Below the pieces are notes generated by a model. The model searched no databases. It had not been told where the DNA came from and saw only the letters and a program-made list of their open reading frames with translations. The position numbers and the translations under genes were made by a program. A stretch of DNA of 64,000 nt from Hypholoma sublateritium FD-334 SS-4 (lineage: Eukaryota; Basidiomycota; Agaricomycetes; Agaricales; Strophariaceae): NCBI GenBank assembly GCA_000827495.1, contig KN817580.1, positions 176,209-240,208 on the forward strand, read 5' to 3'. Shown in pieces: positions 47,403-58,196 of the stretch (its first letter is position 1; every line of letters starts with the position of its first letter).

Positions 47403-50400
47403 ATGTCCACCGTAATGGACCCCCCCTTGGGCTCCATCGTCACCATTCCCCCCGGGCGCGGCGTCGTGCGCTTCAAGGGCCCGACGTCGTTCAACACCTC
47501 CGGCAAATGGATAGGCATCGAGCTGTACGAGAAGAACGGCAAGAACGACGGCTCCGTCGAGGGCATCGCCTACTTCACCTGCGAGTTGGGCTACGGGGTC
47601 TTCATTCGGCCCAGCCAAATCAAGGCCATCCACGGCTCGGAGCTCGACGCGGGCCCAGCGGTGCGCAGCATCTTCCCCGTCCTGACGCCGCGTACTGAAT
47701 GTCTGCTGTATTAGAGGCCAGCTCCCGCTACGCGCCCGTCGCACCAGCGGGTACCGAGCGCCAGCGGACTCCTGCGCGCGAGCTCGATCAAGGCCCCGCC
47801 GTCGTCCGGCGGGTCCTCACCTTCCACGCGCTCTGCGAGCCCGGCGAAGGCAACGACGTCGGCCCTGGGCTCTGCGTCTCTCGCGCGCTCCGTGTCGACG
47901 CGCGCTCCCTCATCCCCCACAAAGCTCTCGTTATCCGTCGCCGCCCCCCGGAAATCCATCATCACCCGTCAATCGCCCTCGCAAGATACCCCCCTTTCTC
48001 CGCCCACTCGCAATGGGACAGCGACACACATGAAGCGGCAGTCGCTGTCGATGAGCACGTCCGCGAACCCTTTCCCGCCCAAGCGGACGTCGTCCCCGCT
48101 CAGCCAGCCGCCCGTGCAGACATCCGTCTCGCAACCGGCAGTACGGCCGTCTTCCCGTCTTTCCTCGCCTCCTTTATACCCCCAGCCAGTGGTAGGGCTG
48201 CCACTATATCCCAAAAGAAAGCCATTGACTTGAATCTCATACAGCTCCCTCCGACGGTAGTCGACGATTCCGAGCTTCAAGAACTACGCGCTAAAATTCG
48301 TGTCCTCGAGGCCAAACGCGCGGATGACGCGCGGCACGTTAGAGAATTAGAAACCCGCCTGTCCGAGGCGGAATCGTTCGTGGCTCTGCGGCCCAAGCTC
48401 CAGGCCAAGCTCACGTCATTGCAAACTGACCTGATCGCCACGCGCCGCGAGCTCGCAGACACACAGCAGATATCCCAGCTCGCGGAAACGCGCGTCATCG
48501 ACGCGCAGGAGCAGCTCGAGATGGTGCTGCTGGACAAGGAGGTGGCGGAGGAGCGGGCGGAGCTAGCAGAAACTGAGCTGGAAGATGTCAAGGAGAAGCT
48601 TGCTATTCTCGAGGTGGAGATGGACGTTATAAAAGAAGGTACGTCTCAACGACTTACCAAATTATTATGACCCCAACCATTCTGCAGAGGGACATGTCTC
48701 TGCTGAAACCCCGGGAGCGAAAGACTCACTTGCTTATATCCAACTCGAAAAGCAAAATGAGAGGCTAAAAGAGGCGCTCATCAAGTCCGTCCATTCATTC
48801 CGCAATACATACAGTCAACACTGACAATATCTGGCAGACTTCGCGACATGTCCCAGGAATCTGAACAGGAGCAACGCAGACGCATTTCCGAGATGGAAAA
48901 GGATGTTTCTGGAATTGAAAATCTACAAAGTTAGTATATTGTCTTACTCGTTATGTTGCATCTCATCATGATTGCAAATTAGCCTCCTATGACGAGACTG
49001 TCATCAAGTTGGCGAACGCCGAAATCCAGATTGAAGACCTCAAGCTGCAGCTGGACGACGCCCTTGGAGCGGAGGATATGCTCGTGCAACTTACGGAACG
49101 AAATCTCATGCTTGGCGAGGTCAGATTTTCACAGAGTGTACCTCTGGGAATTAGTTTGACGAATTTAAACAGAAAATTGAGGAAATGCGAATTACCATCG
49201 AGGATCTAGAGTCGCTGAAGGAGCTCTCCGATGAACTAGAAGAAAATCACACGGAGACAGAGAAACAGCTACACGAAGATCTGGGTGTGTTTACATCGTT
49301 AAATCCCCGGCGCTCCGATGATTTGTTCTGATTTTTTAATGTTAGAGGTCAAGGAGACGGAGATACGCGAACACCTGAGGAAGATCGAAGCGCTGGAAGA
49401 AACGTGCTCGGATTACGAGAACACGATCAACCAGTTCCGCGACCTTGTCCTGCAACTACAAACGTAAGGTTTCTTTTTATAGCTACCGTGCCTGAACTTA
49501 AACATTGCACTCCATAGCGAACTCGATCAGCTGCGCACACAGACCCAGACCGCACAGTCGGAATCCGCGTCGGCGGCTTCGCAGGCGGCCAACGTCATGT
49601 CGCTCAACCTCAAGCTCCAATCGTCCGCACAGAAGAACCAAGCGCGCACGATCGACCTCGAGGTCAAGAGCATCGAGGCGAAGGAGTGCAGAGAGCTGCT
49701 CAGCATTATCCAGGTGGGCTTCCTTTCTTTCCGCCTCCTCTGCAAGGCTGATTGATTGGCCCAGCCGTACCTGCCCCAACTGTACGTCGAGTCGGACTCG
49801 GACGCGACGAGCTGCTACCTGTTCTTCCGGCGGATGGCGTACAAGGCGAACTTGATCAACACCGTCGTCGCGCAGATCCACAACCTGCCCGAGGCGCTCA
49901 ACGGCGATGTCTCCGACGTCCTCGTTGGCGTGTGCGAGGTGCGTGCATCTCGTTTTTCCGTTGTACCTCGTTAATATAACACATGCAGATGCGCGGCCGA
50001 ATCTCCGGCCTCGCGACGCTGTGCAAGCGCTTCGCGGCAGTGCTACGCCACTGCGACGTCGAGACGTTCCTGAGCATCGGGCGGCTCTATCCAGAAATCG
50101 CGCCGCTCGAGAAGCGCATCGACATGCACATCGACCTCCTCCGGCGGGACGAGTTCCGCGACATGGAGTGTGTCAGCGACATCGCCAAGTGCGTTCCCTC
50201 CTCTCGTTTATGTGGATTGCGGCTGATTGCGTGCACAGGATACAGGCGCAGTTCGACCACCTCGCGGAGACGTACTTTGACGGGTTCGAGACCGACCTGG
50301 CGGAGCGCGAGCTGGGGTACGTCGCGGCGTTCGACCACGACCTGGACATGTTCGCTGCGTCGATCAGTCTGACGCGGACGTCGGTGGCTGCGTTGATCAA

Positions 50401-51878
50401 GGAAGATGGTATGGGCAGCCAATGAATCTTGGAGCGTGCATTGACCTTTTTTTGTAGACGCTCAGCTCGATATGGGTGGATACAACATCGACGAAGAGCT
50501 GTTCGACCCGCTTGGTGTGCTATTGACGCGGTGCAAGAGCGCCAAGACGCTTTCGAGGAAAATGATCAAGCGCCTCGAGGATCTCGCGCACGACTCGGCG
50601 GCGGTGAAGCCGCACGTCATCCCGCAAATGAAGGCGCTAAGCAATTACATTGCCGAGCTCGTTAATTTCGGAATTACGGTACGCCATTTCCCTATTTGCA
50701 TGTCACGTAATACTGACAGTATGCAGCTCGCACAACAAATCATGCCGCATTTGCGCGACGTGCGCTCGTCCAAGACGTCGTTCCAGCTGACGACGGTGCT
50801 CGGCGTCGTCAAGCAGGCCGCGACGTCGACGGTGGCAAAGGACATGAAGCCCGGGGCGTCGCCGTGGGAGGCCATCGCGGATGTGATCACGCAGCTCATT
50901 GAGGAGAGCGGCAAGCTGGTGCAGCCCATCTCGGAGCCGGAGAATGTTCTCAAGAGTGAGTCCACTAAATAACATCTGAGCTTGTACTGACAGTCGGCAG
51001 TCACGGGCGTCGCGCCGTGGGTCGCGCGGATATCGGAGATCAAGGCAGCGCTGGCGGTGAACGTGGAGGCGGAGCGCAAGGTCGCGTCGCTGAGCGACGA
51101 GATCCAGGGCCTGGCGCGCAGCCTGCGGACGAAGGACCAGACGGTGCAGGAGGCGACGGTGAAGATCGAGCTGATGGAGCGGCGGCTGGAGGCGGTGAAG
51201 AAGCAGGCGGACGCGATCGCGGAGCTGGAGAGCGAGCTGTTGAAGGCGCGGAAGCAGGAGCGGGCGTACGAGGAGGCGATGGAGCAGCTGCAGGCGGACC
51301 TGGACACGCTCGAGCAGGACAACGCGAAGCTGAAGACGCTGACGGCCGGGCAGGAGCGGCAGAGCGCGGGGCCGCAGCACGTCGAGCCGGAGAGCGTGCC
51401 GATCGAGGGCAGCCTGGAGACGTCGCACCTGCTGGAGCAGATCGAGGCGCTGCGCGGGACGGTGCGGTTCCTGCGCACGGAGAACGCGTACCTGAAGGGG
51501 TACGACCTGCTGAAGGAGCTCGAGGCGCTGCCGGTGCTCCCGTCCGCGCGGGAGCCGACGCCGCCGCTGGTGGCGTCGGGGCACTCGGACACGGACGACT
51601 CGGACGCGGAGGAGGCGCGGCCGCGCGCGACGCTGTTCTCGCTGTCGACGGAGACGAAGAAGCTGTACCGCGACGTGATGCAATACTCGTCTGCGCCGCG
51701 GGTGGTAGACCTGTCTGCGCTGCACGCGAAGCGCGCGGCGGCGGCAGGGGGCAAGGTGTGGATGGCGCGGCGGGAGACGCCGGCTGCGCAGGTGCTTGCG
51801 CGGCGGCAGGAGGGCGAGCGGCTGGGGCGGCGGGTGCAGGGGCTGCGCGACCGGGCGCGGCTGCTGGGTAGCTTATGA
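47403..51878 (+). CDS. Dynactin large subunit p150-Glued/NIP100
   Basis: About 14 exons. An N-terminal CAP-Gly domain carries the hallmark GKWIGIELYEKNGKNDGSV, binding microtubule plus ends. A basic Ser/Pro-rich linker follows, then a long coiled coil (SELQELRAKIRVLEAKRADD, EERAELAETELEDVKEKL). The dynactin domain follows (ECRELLSIIQPYLPQLYVES, LFFRRMAYKANLINTVVAQI, FDPLGVLLTRCKSAKTLSRK), then a second coiled coil up to the stop at 51876-51878. The protein links dynein to cargo and microtubules. The intron at 48190-48241 is set by phase: PPLYPQPV joins LPPTVVDDSELQ. The last exon is strikingly GC-rich, which creates long antisense open frames that are not genes. Confidence 0.93.
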
Positions 51879-52573
51879 TATAAGATTGGATAGGAATAAT
51901 TAGGACTGACTAGTATAATAATAAGACAAAATCTGCCTCGCAAAGATTGGGTAAATCCAAGCAGAGCAAGTCGAAATAATCAATCCTCCGATTAGACCTT
52001 CACCGGTGACACTACACCGGGCACCGTCGCATATGATACACCTGTGCTTGCAATGTGCATCACCCATAAGCGCTTAAGCTGTGGCATTCATAGTTGGCTG
52101 TCTCTACGGTCGTACCCTTTGCGGCGCCGGCAGGGCTGGTCGTAGCATACACGGTGGACGCATGGTGTACCATGACTCCATCTTGCCCCTTAGACATCCG
52201 CATTGTCGCCTCGAGTGCCGCCACCGCCGCAGATGCTGAGCGCTAGCCTGTCCACGACGCTTACGAGAAAATGTGCGCAGTCGAGTCGTACTGTCGTAGG
52301 GCTTGAGCGCCTAAGCGGTCGTCGGTGGGTCTCGTCCGCGTCGCTGGGCACGCCGCACCGCCTTCACTGGCGATCAATCATCAGTGATCATTCGCAGAGA
52401 GTTACCGCACCACCCTCTATTTGCTCTGGAGACGGGATGGACGTTGAACATTCAACACGGTAGGGCGCAGAGAGGAGTGACGGGCAAGTGACGGGAATAA
52501 AGACTATATGCAGTTGTTTGCTTGCGAAGGTGGATCGGGGGCAAGTCACGCCCGTGGATTGGACCTTGACGCC
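51879..52573. other. Intergenic stretch
   Basis: About 700 bp between dynactin and the zinc-finger gene, in the same orientation. No recognisable coding sequence. It presumably holds the dynactin 3' region and the zinc-finger promoter. Confidence 0.5.
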
Positions 52574-53665
52574 ATGTCTGACCCGCCGCCTGCGCCCAAG
52601 CGCGTCCCGCGCAAGAAGGCGGCCGCCACCGGCGTCTGGCCGTGCAAGATCCACGGCTGCACCAAGCAGTTCGCGCGCGAGGCCGACCTCAAGCGCCACC
52701 AGCGCACCACAAAGCTGCACTCCATGCCCAGTTTGTCCGTCCGCCGCCTCCTACGCCGCCGCCTGCTCACCGCCCCACAGCGCCTGCCCCCAGTGCGACG
52801 CCTCCTTCACCCGGGTACCTCACTGTCTCTCCTACGCGCACCGCTGCTGACGATGATCCCAGACCGATGCCCTCCGCCGCCACCAGAAGTCGAGGTGCGT
52901 CCTCGCCGCCGCCGCAAGTCCGTCGCTGACGGGGGCCAGGCACAACGGCGTCGTCGTCGAGCCCGTCGAGCCGTGCGCGGAGGAGCCGCGCAGTAGGAGC
53001 GGCACGCCGTCTGTCAAGGGCAAGGAGCGCGCGGGCCCGTCGAGCCACTATCGCTGGCACACCGCCACCACGTCCCGCACGCCCGCACCCGCCCAGCCCG
53101 CAGCCTTCCAACCGCCCCTCGCCCTGCCCACCTCTGCCGTGCGCACGGCCCCGCCCTGGCACGACGGGCCCTATCAGTCGCCGCACTACCGCCCGCACAC
53201 GAGCGGCTACCACACCGGCCACTCGCCGCCCTCCGCCAGCACCTCCCGCAACACCTCGTCCCAGCCGCCCAACGCCGAGGATACGCTCTGCATCGACCCC
53301 GCGCTCGACGGCGACGGGCCCCACCTCACCGCTGCCGACGTCGTCGCTGCCGTGCGCGCCGTGCTGCTGCAGGCAGAGTCCGAGGAAAAGGCGAAGCGGC
53401 AGAGGGAGGAGGAGGAGCAGCGGATGCTGCTCGAACAGGAGGGCTACGATCCGTTGGCTCTGCGGCGGCCAGAGCCCATGGAACACATACTGACGGAGGA
53501 CGGAGAGCCTATGTTGAATCCTGGTGCGTCGTTCCTTACTTTGGTGGCCATCCATTAATCCTGTGCAATCAGCCGAACTGCTGACCCAAGTGAGTTTCCG
53601 CCTTTCAGACGACGAGTCATCTCACACCCTTTTAGGAATCCCTCGCATCACCGCCACCTTCATGA
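52574..53665 (+). CDS. Two-finger C2H2 zinc-finger protein
   Basis: Starts at ATG 52574 (MSDPPPAPKRVPRKKAAATG), with a basic patch that may act as nuclear signal. Finger 1 is CKIHGCTKQFAREADLKRH followed by QRTTKLH. Finger 2, CPQCDASFTRTDALRRHQKSRH, is spread over three exons: the donor after ACTCCATGCCCAGTTT gives SMPSFACPQC, a roughly 30-nt exon ends TCG AG, and the next begins CAC AAC. A Pro/Ser/His-rich middle follows, then an acidic helix (AESEEKAKRQREEEEQRMLLEQEG) and a conserved tail PEPMEHILTEDGEPMLNP. The end, AELLTQ-ESLASPPPS, lies on two small exons with stop at 53663-53665. It is probably a DNA-binding regulator; its targets are unknown. Partial copies of its 3' end lie immediately downstream. 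Confidence 0.85.
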
Positions 53666-53679
53666 CAACTTCATATATC

Positions 53680-53880
53680 CCGGAACAGGAGGACGACGGC
53701 ACGACCCACAGTCTCTGCGGCGACCAGAGCCCCTGGAACACATACTGACCGAGGACGGAGAGCCCATGTTGAATCATGCCGAACCGTTGACCCAAGTGGG
53801 TTTCTGCCCTGTCAAACAAAAGTCGTCTCACATCCCTCCAGGAATCCCGCCGCCTTCATGACAACTTCATATGTACTCTT
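53680..53880 (+). pseudogene. Partial copy 2 of the zinc-finger 3' end, lacking one intron
   Basis: Starting near GAACAGGAGGACGACGG, this copies the acidic helix end, CTGGAACACATACTGAC and GAGGACGGAGAGCCCATG, then runs TTGAATCATGCCGAACC without the 46-base intron found at the same point in the functional gene. The next intron is present (GTGGGTTTC...CCAG), followed by GAATCCC and CCTTCATGA. It has no upstream fingers and no intact start, so it is a non-functional fragment. Confidence 0.8.
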
Positions 53881-54099
53881 TCTCTTCCACTTCACGAACA
53901 ATGAAACACGCCCGATACCTTACTTCTCATGGTTAATACTCATTTCTTGCATCACTCTGTACATACACCGCCAATCCAGTACATCATTTTCTACATGTCG
54001 CATACTCTGGAATCCTATCATCGTCTGCGTCCTCCGTGAGCTTGTTGAAAAACTCGGCATAGAACTTGTTGAAAAGCTCAAGTGGCTGGCATTCAGTCA

Positions 54100-54660
54100 G
54101 AGCCTGAGGAAAGTGCGGAGCGGCAGAGAGAGGAGGGGCAGAGAGAGGAGCAGCGGCTGCTGATCATTGAGCAGGAGAACGACGGCTACGACCCGCTGTC
54201 GCTGCGGTGGCCAGAGCCCATGGAACACATACTACTGACGGAGGACGGAGACCCTATGTTGAATCTCGGTGCGTCGCTCCTTACTTTGGCGCCCATTCAT
54301 TGGGAGCTTCGCTCCCGTTATGCCTAACTCGTGCTGACGCGTCGCGTATGATAATGCAGCGCCTTGTACATATTGGGAAATGGCCCGGGCGCTAGCCGCT
54401 CCGTCGGACGCAGCTGCTTTTTATTTTCTGCGGGCTGCCATCCGGCACCATACACGCCATATCACCGTTAAATGAACATATTTCTTTCAATTGTGATGCA
54501 CAATTACTATGCGGCTAGGATGGCGAAGCGAGCTTTGCCCCCACAGGTGGCGGATACTTATAATTAATCCATGTGCAATCAGCCGAATTGCTGACCCAAA
54601 TGAGTTTCTGCCTTTCAGACAAAGTCATCTCACACCCTTTCAGGAATCTCTTCATGACAA
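54100..54660 (+). pseudogene. Partial copy 3 of the zinc-finger 3' end, split by an insertion
   Basis: From about 54100 it copies the acidic helix (GAGGAGCAGCGGCTGCTG), CCAGAGCCCATGGAACACATA and GGAGACCCTATGTTGAATC, then the intron start GGTGCGTCG. The intron is interrupted at about 54300 and resumes at about 54563 with AATCCATGTGCAATCAG, followed by CCGAATTGCTGACCC and the last intron. No start or finger region is present. Confidence 0.8.
54301..54562. mobile_element. About 260-bp insertion in the copy-3 intron, possible small non-autonomous element
   Basis: Comparison with the intact intron at 53522-53567 shows extra DNA between CATTCATT and AATCCATG. The trinucleotide ATT occurs on both sides where the uninterrupted intron has it once, consistent with a 3-bp target duplication. 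The ends are weakly similar in inverted orientation (GAGCTTCGC near the left end, its imperfect complement near 54520 at the right). No coding capacity is seen. Confidence 0.5.
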
Positions 54661-55033
54661 ATTCATATATCCCTTCCATGTACCTCTTACTTTTCCACTT
54701 AATGAACAATGAAACACGCCCACTCGTCGATAAGTACCTTCCTTCTGCTTAATACTTATTTCTTGCATACGGTAGGTTGATCAACTTTATCATCAATAGC
54801 GGTATCGGAGTCTGCCTACGGGAGGCTACATTACTCTGTACATACACCGTCGGCCAATCCAGTACAACATTTTCTACATGTCGCATACTCTGGAATCCTA
54901 TCATCATACACACTCTGATCGGGGCATGTCCTCTGCTGAGCTTGTTGAAAAACTCGGTATAGAACTTGTTGAAAAGTTCATGTGGCTGGCAAAGCCAAAG
55001 CAGCTGTTGAATGGCTGTATTCCAATGTCGCGC

Positions 55034-56284
55034 TCAGAGGATGTTGACCTTGGGCCAGGGGTACTGCGGGCCGACTTCCTGCACACACGCGCGCGCAAGC
55101 GCGTGCCCTGCGAGGACCGCCTCCTCGAGCGTCTTGCCCGCGACGAGCCCGCCAAGGAACCCACCCGCGAACGCATCCCCCGCGCCATTCGTGTCGACGA
55201 TCTCCGCGTCCGTCAGCGCGTGCACGGGGTACACCGTCGCCTCCGCCTTGTCCGCCGTGAGCACCACCGTGCTCTCCGCGCCGTGCGTGAACACGACCGT
55301 GCGCGGCCGCGACGCGTTCACCTTGGGCAACAGCGCGACCGCTTTCGCGATCGCCGCCAGGTCCTTCACGTCCGGGAGCCCGTTGGCCGACGCCCACGCC
55401 TCCGCCTCCGCCTCGTTCGCGATCACGACGTCCGTGTACGGCAGGATCTGGCTCAGCTGTGCACCGAAGAACTGCGCGATGAACGGCGCGGAGATGTTCA
55501 GCACGAACGTCTGCGGGGTGTATGTTAGCGCGTGATGGCCCGGGGTAGATAAATGGGCGCACCTTGCCGGCGGCGGACGCCTTGCTGCTCAGCTCGAGCG
55601 CGGACTCGACGCCGTGCGTGAGGAAGTAGCCCTCGACGTAGAAGATCTTGGCGTTCTCCACGAGCGGGGCCACCGCGGGCGACAGAAGGTGCGCCTTTTC
55701 GAATTTCTCCGCAACGCGGAGCGTGGTGACCAGCGAGCTGGCGCGCCGTCAACACACAGGTGATCTATCAGATAAGTACACATACCGGTGGTGGCCGGTA
55801 ATCACAACGGCACAAGCTCCCGTCTTCTCGCCCTTCTTGACCTGGTAGACTTGGTCGAGGCCCTCGCGCTTGTTCGCTTCCTTCAGCTGCTCGGCGAGCG
55901 CATCATCGCCGACGGCGCCGGCGTACACGACAGACCCTGCGGGAAGCACGTACTGGGTACAAATGAATGGGTGGGAAGCCGCAAAGATGGACGTGAAACG
56001 GGGGGACGTACGGCGGCTCCACGGGCGGCGTTTTGGGCGGCGCCTCCAGCGACGTACGTCACTTCGTAGTTCGCGACCAGGTCATCATAGCTTGCGGAAC
56101 AGCGTGAACATCAGTGGCCCTGCGACGGCATGCAGGACGCTCACATGGGTGCCTGTTTCTCCTCGGCCAGGATGGCATCGTTGGCTTTGAGGCCGTACTT
56201 TTCAAGGAGCGCCTCGCCGTTCCTGACCTGCATGTCGAGCAGGGGGTTGCCCATGCAGAAGAGGGAGTACGATGGGGCCGACAT
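55034..56284 (-). CDS. ADO1: Adenosine kinase
   Basis: Five exons encode about 344 residues, the family's usual length. The start is MSAPSYSLFCMGNPLLDMQV. Joins give APIYDDLVANYEVTYVAGGA and AYVLPAGSVVYAGAVGDD. The segments GACAVVITGHHR, ENAKIFYVEGYFLTHGVES and TFVLNISAPFIAQFFG fit the PfkB fold. The PfkB signature DTNGAGDAFAGGFLGGL contains the catalytic Asp and anion hole. The C terminus is QEVGPQYPWPKVNIL. The enzyme phosphorylates adenosine to AMP, supporting purine salvage and removal of adenosine from the methyl cycle. It converges with the zinc-finger fragment array. Confidence 0.95.
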
Positions 56285-57090
56285 TTTTTGGTTTGGTGGT
56301 GAGGAGGAGAGAGAATGTGAACTCTGGTACGATCCTGGAAATGTTTATCTAGATCAGAATCATCCATCGGATTCAACATCTAATCTAATCTAGCATACAA
56401 TCTAATTATCGTGGGCCGAATTTTCTTTCAACACGTTCGCCCGTATGCCTCCTCGAGTCCAATGTTCATTGCCAGCAATGAAATCACTCCGGACGACCTT
56501 TCCACGCGATTTCATCGGGAAATTAGGGCCCAAAAGATAAAGAGGTAGTATGCAATAGATAGCGTGACAAAAAATCAAAAGCCTCCAATCTATGTAACTC
56601 TGGTGGGACCATGTTTTATGCTATTTATGGGGCGGTAAAGGTGGGTAAATTCGCAACGGCTGCAGGGGGTGCACTCACTTGTAGAGTAACATAAGTATGG
56701 TAACTCTATCATCGGCATCGGATTGCTTACGCTCGCAAGATCGACGTTCGGAATGCTTTTAAAATATAGCAGATTCAGCGGAGGTGGATATACTTTCATT
56801 GTTTTGGAAAACTCATGCGTGACGGACAGCAGCTATAAAGAATGGAGAAAGGTTGGCATAACTAGAAGGTTTGTCTAAAAAAACAGCAATATCAGCCCAT
56901 ATATACGACGGTGAATATTTTAAAATCCTCCAGAGACGTAACCGAGACATCTATGATCAACTCCAACTTTAAATCAAGATGAAAAGCCACTGGTAGCTCA
57001 TGGCAAACCTGGCATTCCTCGTACTTTGGTCAACGGTTATAATACCACAGGGGTCGATAGCTATTGTAAGAGTGCAGCTGTTTTCATCCG
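56285..57090. other. Adenosine kinase promoter side and AT-rich intergenic DNA
   Basis: No coding sequence is recognised over about 800 bp. The portion adjacent to 56284 should hold the adenosine kinase promoter. Confidence 0.5.
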
Positions 57091-57099
57091 CTTATAATA

Positions 57100-58010
57100 T
57101 TTGACAATACTTGTACCCAAGCATCCGCAGCTATAAGATCATGCGCATAACGCTTTACATTACTGCCGCCTATCTCAGTCCCGAAAATGCGCCAGTATTA
57201 TTCATGGCGATAAATTTCTACAGCATTTCGATGTCTGACAACATGCTCGAACATCTGCAGCGGTAGGTCAGGCGCGCAACGCCTCGCATGCCTATCGCCT
57301 ATTCAAGTCTTGAAATACCTCCAATATCACTCAGGCAGGCATATAACAGTAAGTTTACATAGTTATCCGGCGACTGACAATGTGCTCGAATATTGGCAAC
57401 CATAGGTTAGGTGCGTAACACTTCACATTGCTCATCATTCATCCAGGTCCTAAAAATGCAGCAATGTTATTCGTAGTGTTTAGTTTCTACAGCATTCCGG
57501 CGGTTTGCATTATGCTCGAGCATCTGCAGCTGTAGATTAGGCGCGTAATGCTTGGCATATCTATCGCCTATGCAGGCTCTGAAAATGTTATGGCTTCATT
57601 CAGACAGGAATATACTGTAGCAGTACGTATAGGCATTGCTTCAGTGACAGACAATATTGGTAGCTGTAGAGAGCATACGTAACACTTCAAATCATCCATC
57701 GTCCGTCCAAGTCTCAAAATTGCCTCAATATCATTCATCGTGGTTAGTTTCTGCGTTATTCCGGCGGCGGCTATCGGTATTCTGAAACATCCGCCGCTGT
57801 AGATAAGGCGCGCAACACTTTGCGTTACCATCGCCAATTCAAGTTCTAAAAACACTCTAATATCATTCATTCAGACATACAGCAGGAAGTTCGCGCAGTC
57901 TTCCGTGGCCTGACAATATTGGCAGCTGTAGATAACGTGCGTAACAATTTGCACAGCCTATCACCTACTCAAGTCTCAAAAATATCAATCAGGCATTGCG
58001 GTAGGTTTGC
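57100..58010 (+). repeat. Satellite-like array, about 7 units of roughly 135 bp with A/B alternation
   Basis: Diverged units begin near 57100, 57235, 57373, 57508, 57647, 57772 and 57910. A unit starts with TGACAATATGCTCGAACATC-like sequence, continues with CAGCTGTAGATTAGGCGCGTAA, a CTTTGCAT block, CCTATTCAAGTCTC, and then CTCAATATCATTCA. The unit ends alternate: some finish with GTTTCTACAGCATTCCGGCG, the others with CAGACAGGCATATAACAGTA-like sequence followed by AGTT. So the higher-order period is about 270 bp. Units are imperfect, with short indels. No coding frame runs through. Confidence 0.8.
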
Positions 58011-58196
58011 TTTGATTCTAGCAGTTTACAGGGAACATTGTACGCGCTCTTTATAGTTGACTTCTGTATATATAGAATCGTGTCTACTAATAGACGTGGC
58101 CAATCAAAAACTAGTTCATGTGTCAAAAATGGCCATGCAAGTCTGGGGCCTACAAACTGCAGTATAAACTATCATGAACAAGAGCCAATCCCTAAG

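Larger units (their letters stand above)
53853..54990 (+). repeat. Tandem duplication of the zinc-finger/adenosine-kinase intergenic flank
   Basis: The flank at 53853-54099 recurs at about 54650-54990. Shared blocks include TTCATGACAA-TTCATAT, AACAATGAAACACGCCC, CTCTGTACATACACCG, TTTCTACATGTCGCATACTC and CTTGTTGAAAAACTCGG, in the same order. The second copy has an extra segment of about 60 bp at 54769-54829. The last shared bases lie just outside the 3' end of the adenosine kinase coding region. Confidence 0.88.

Noticed and set aside
50645..51943. 432-codon minus-strand open frame opposite dynactin
   Set aside because: It is a by-product of the very GC-rich last exon of dynactin. It is low-complexity (Arg/Ser-rich), has no motif, and the sense strand is clearly the dynactin C terminus.
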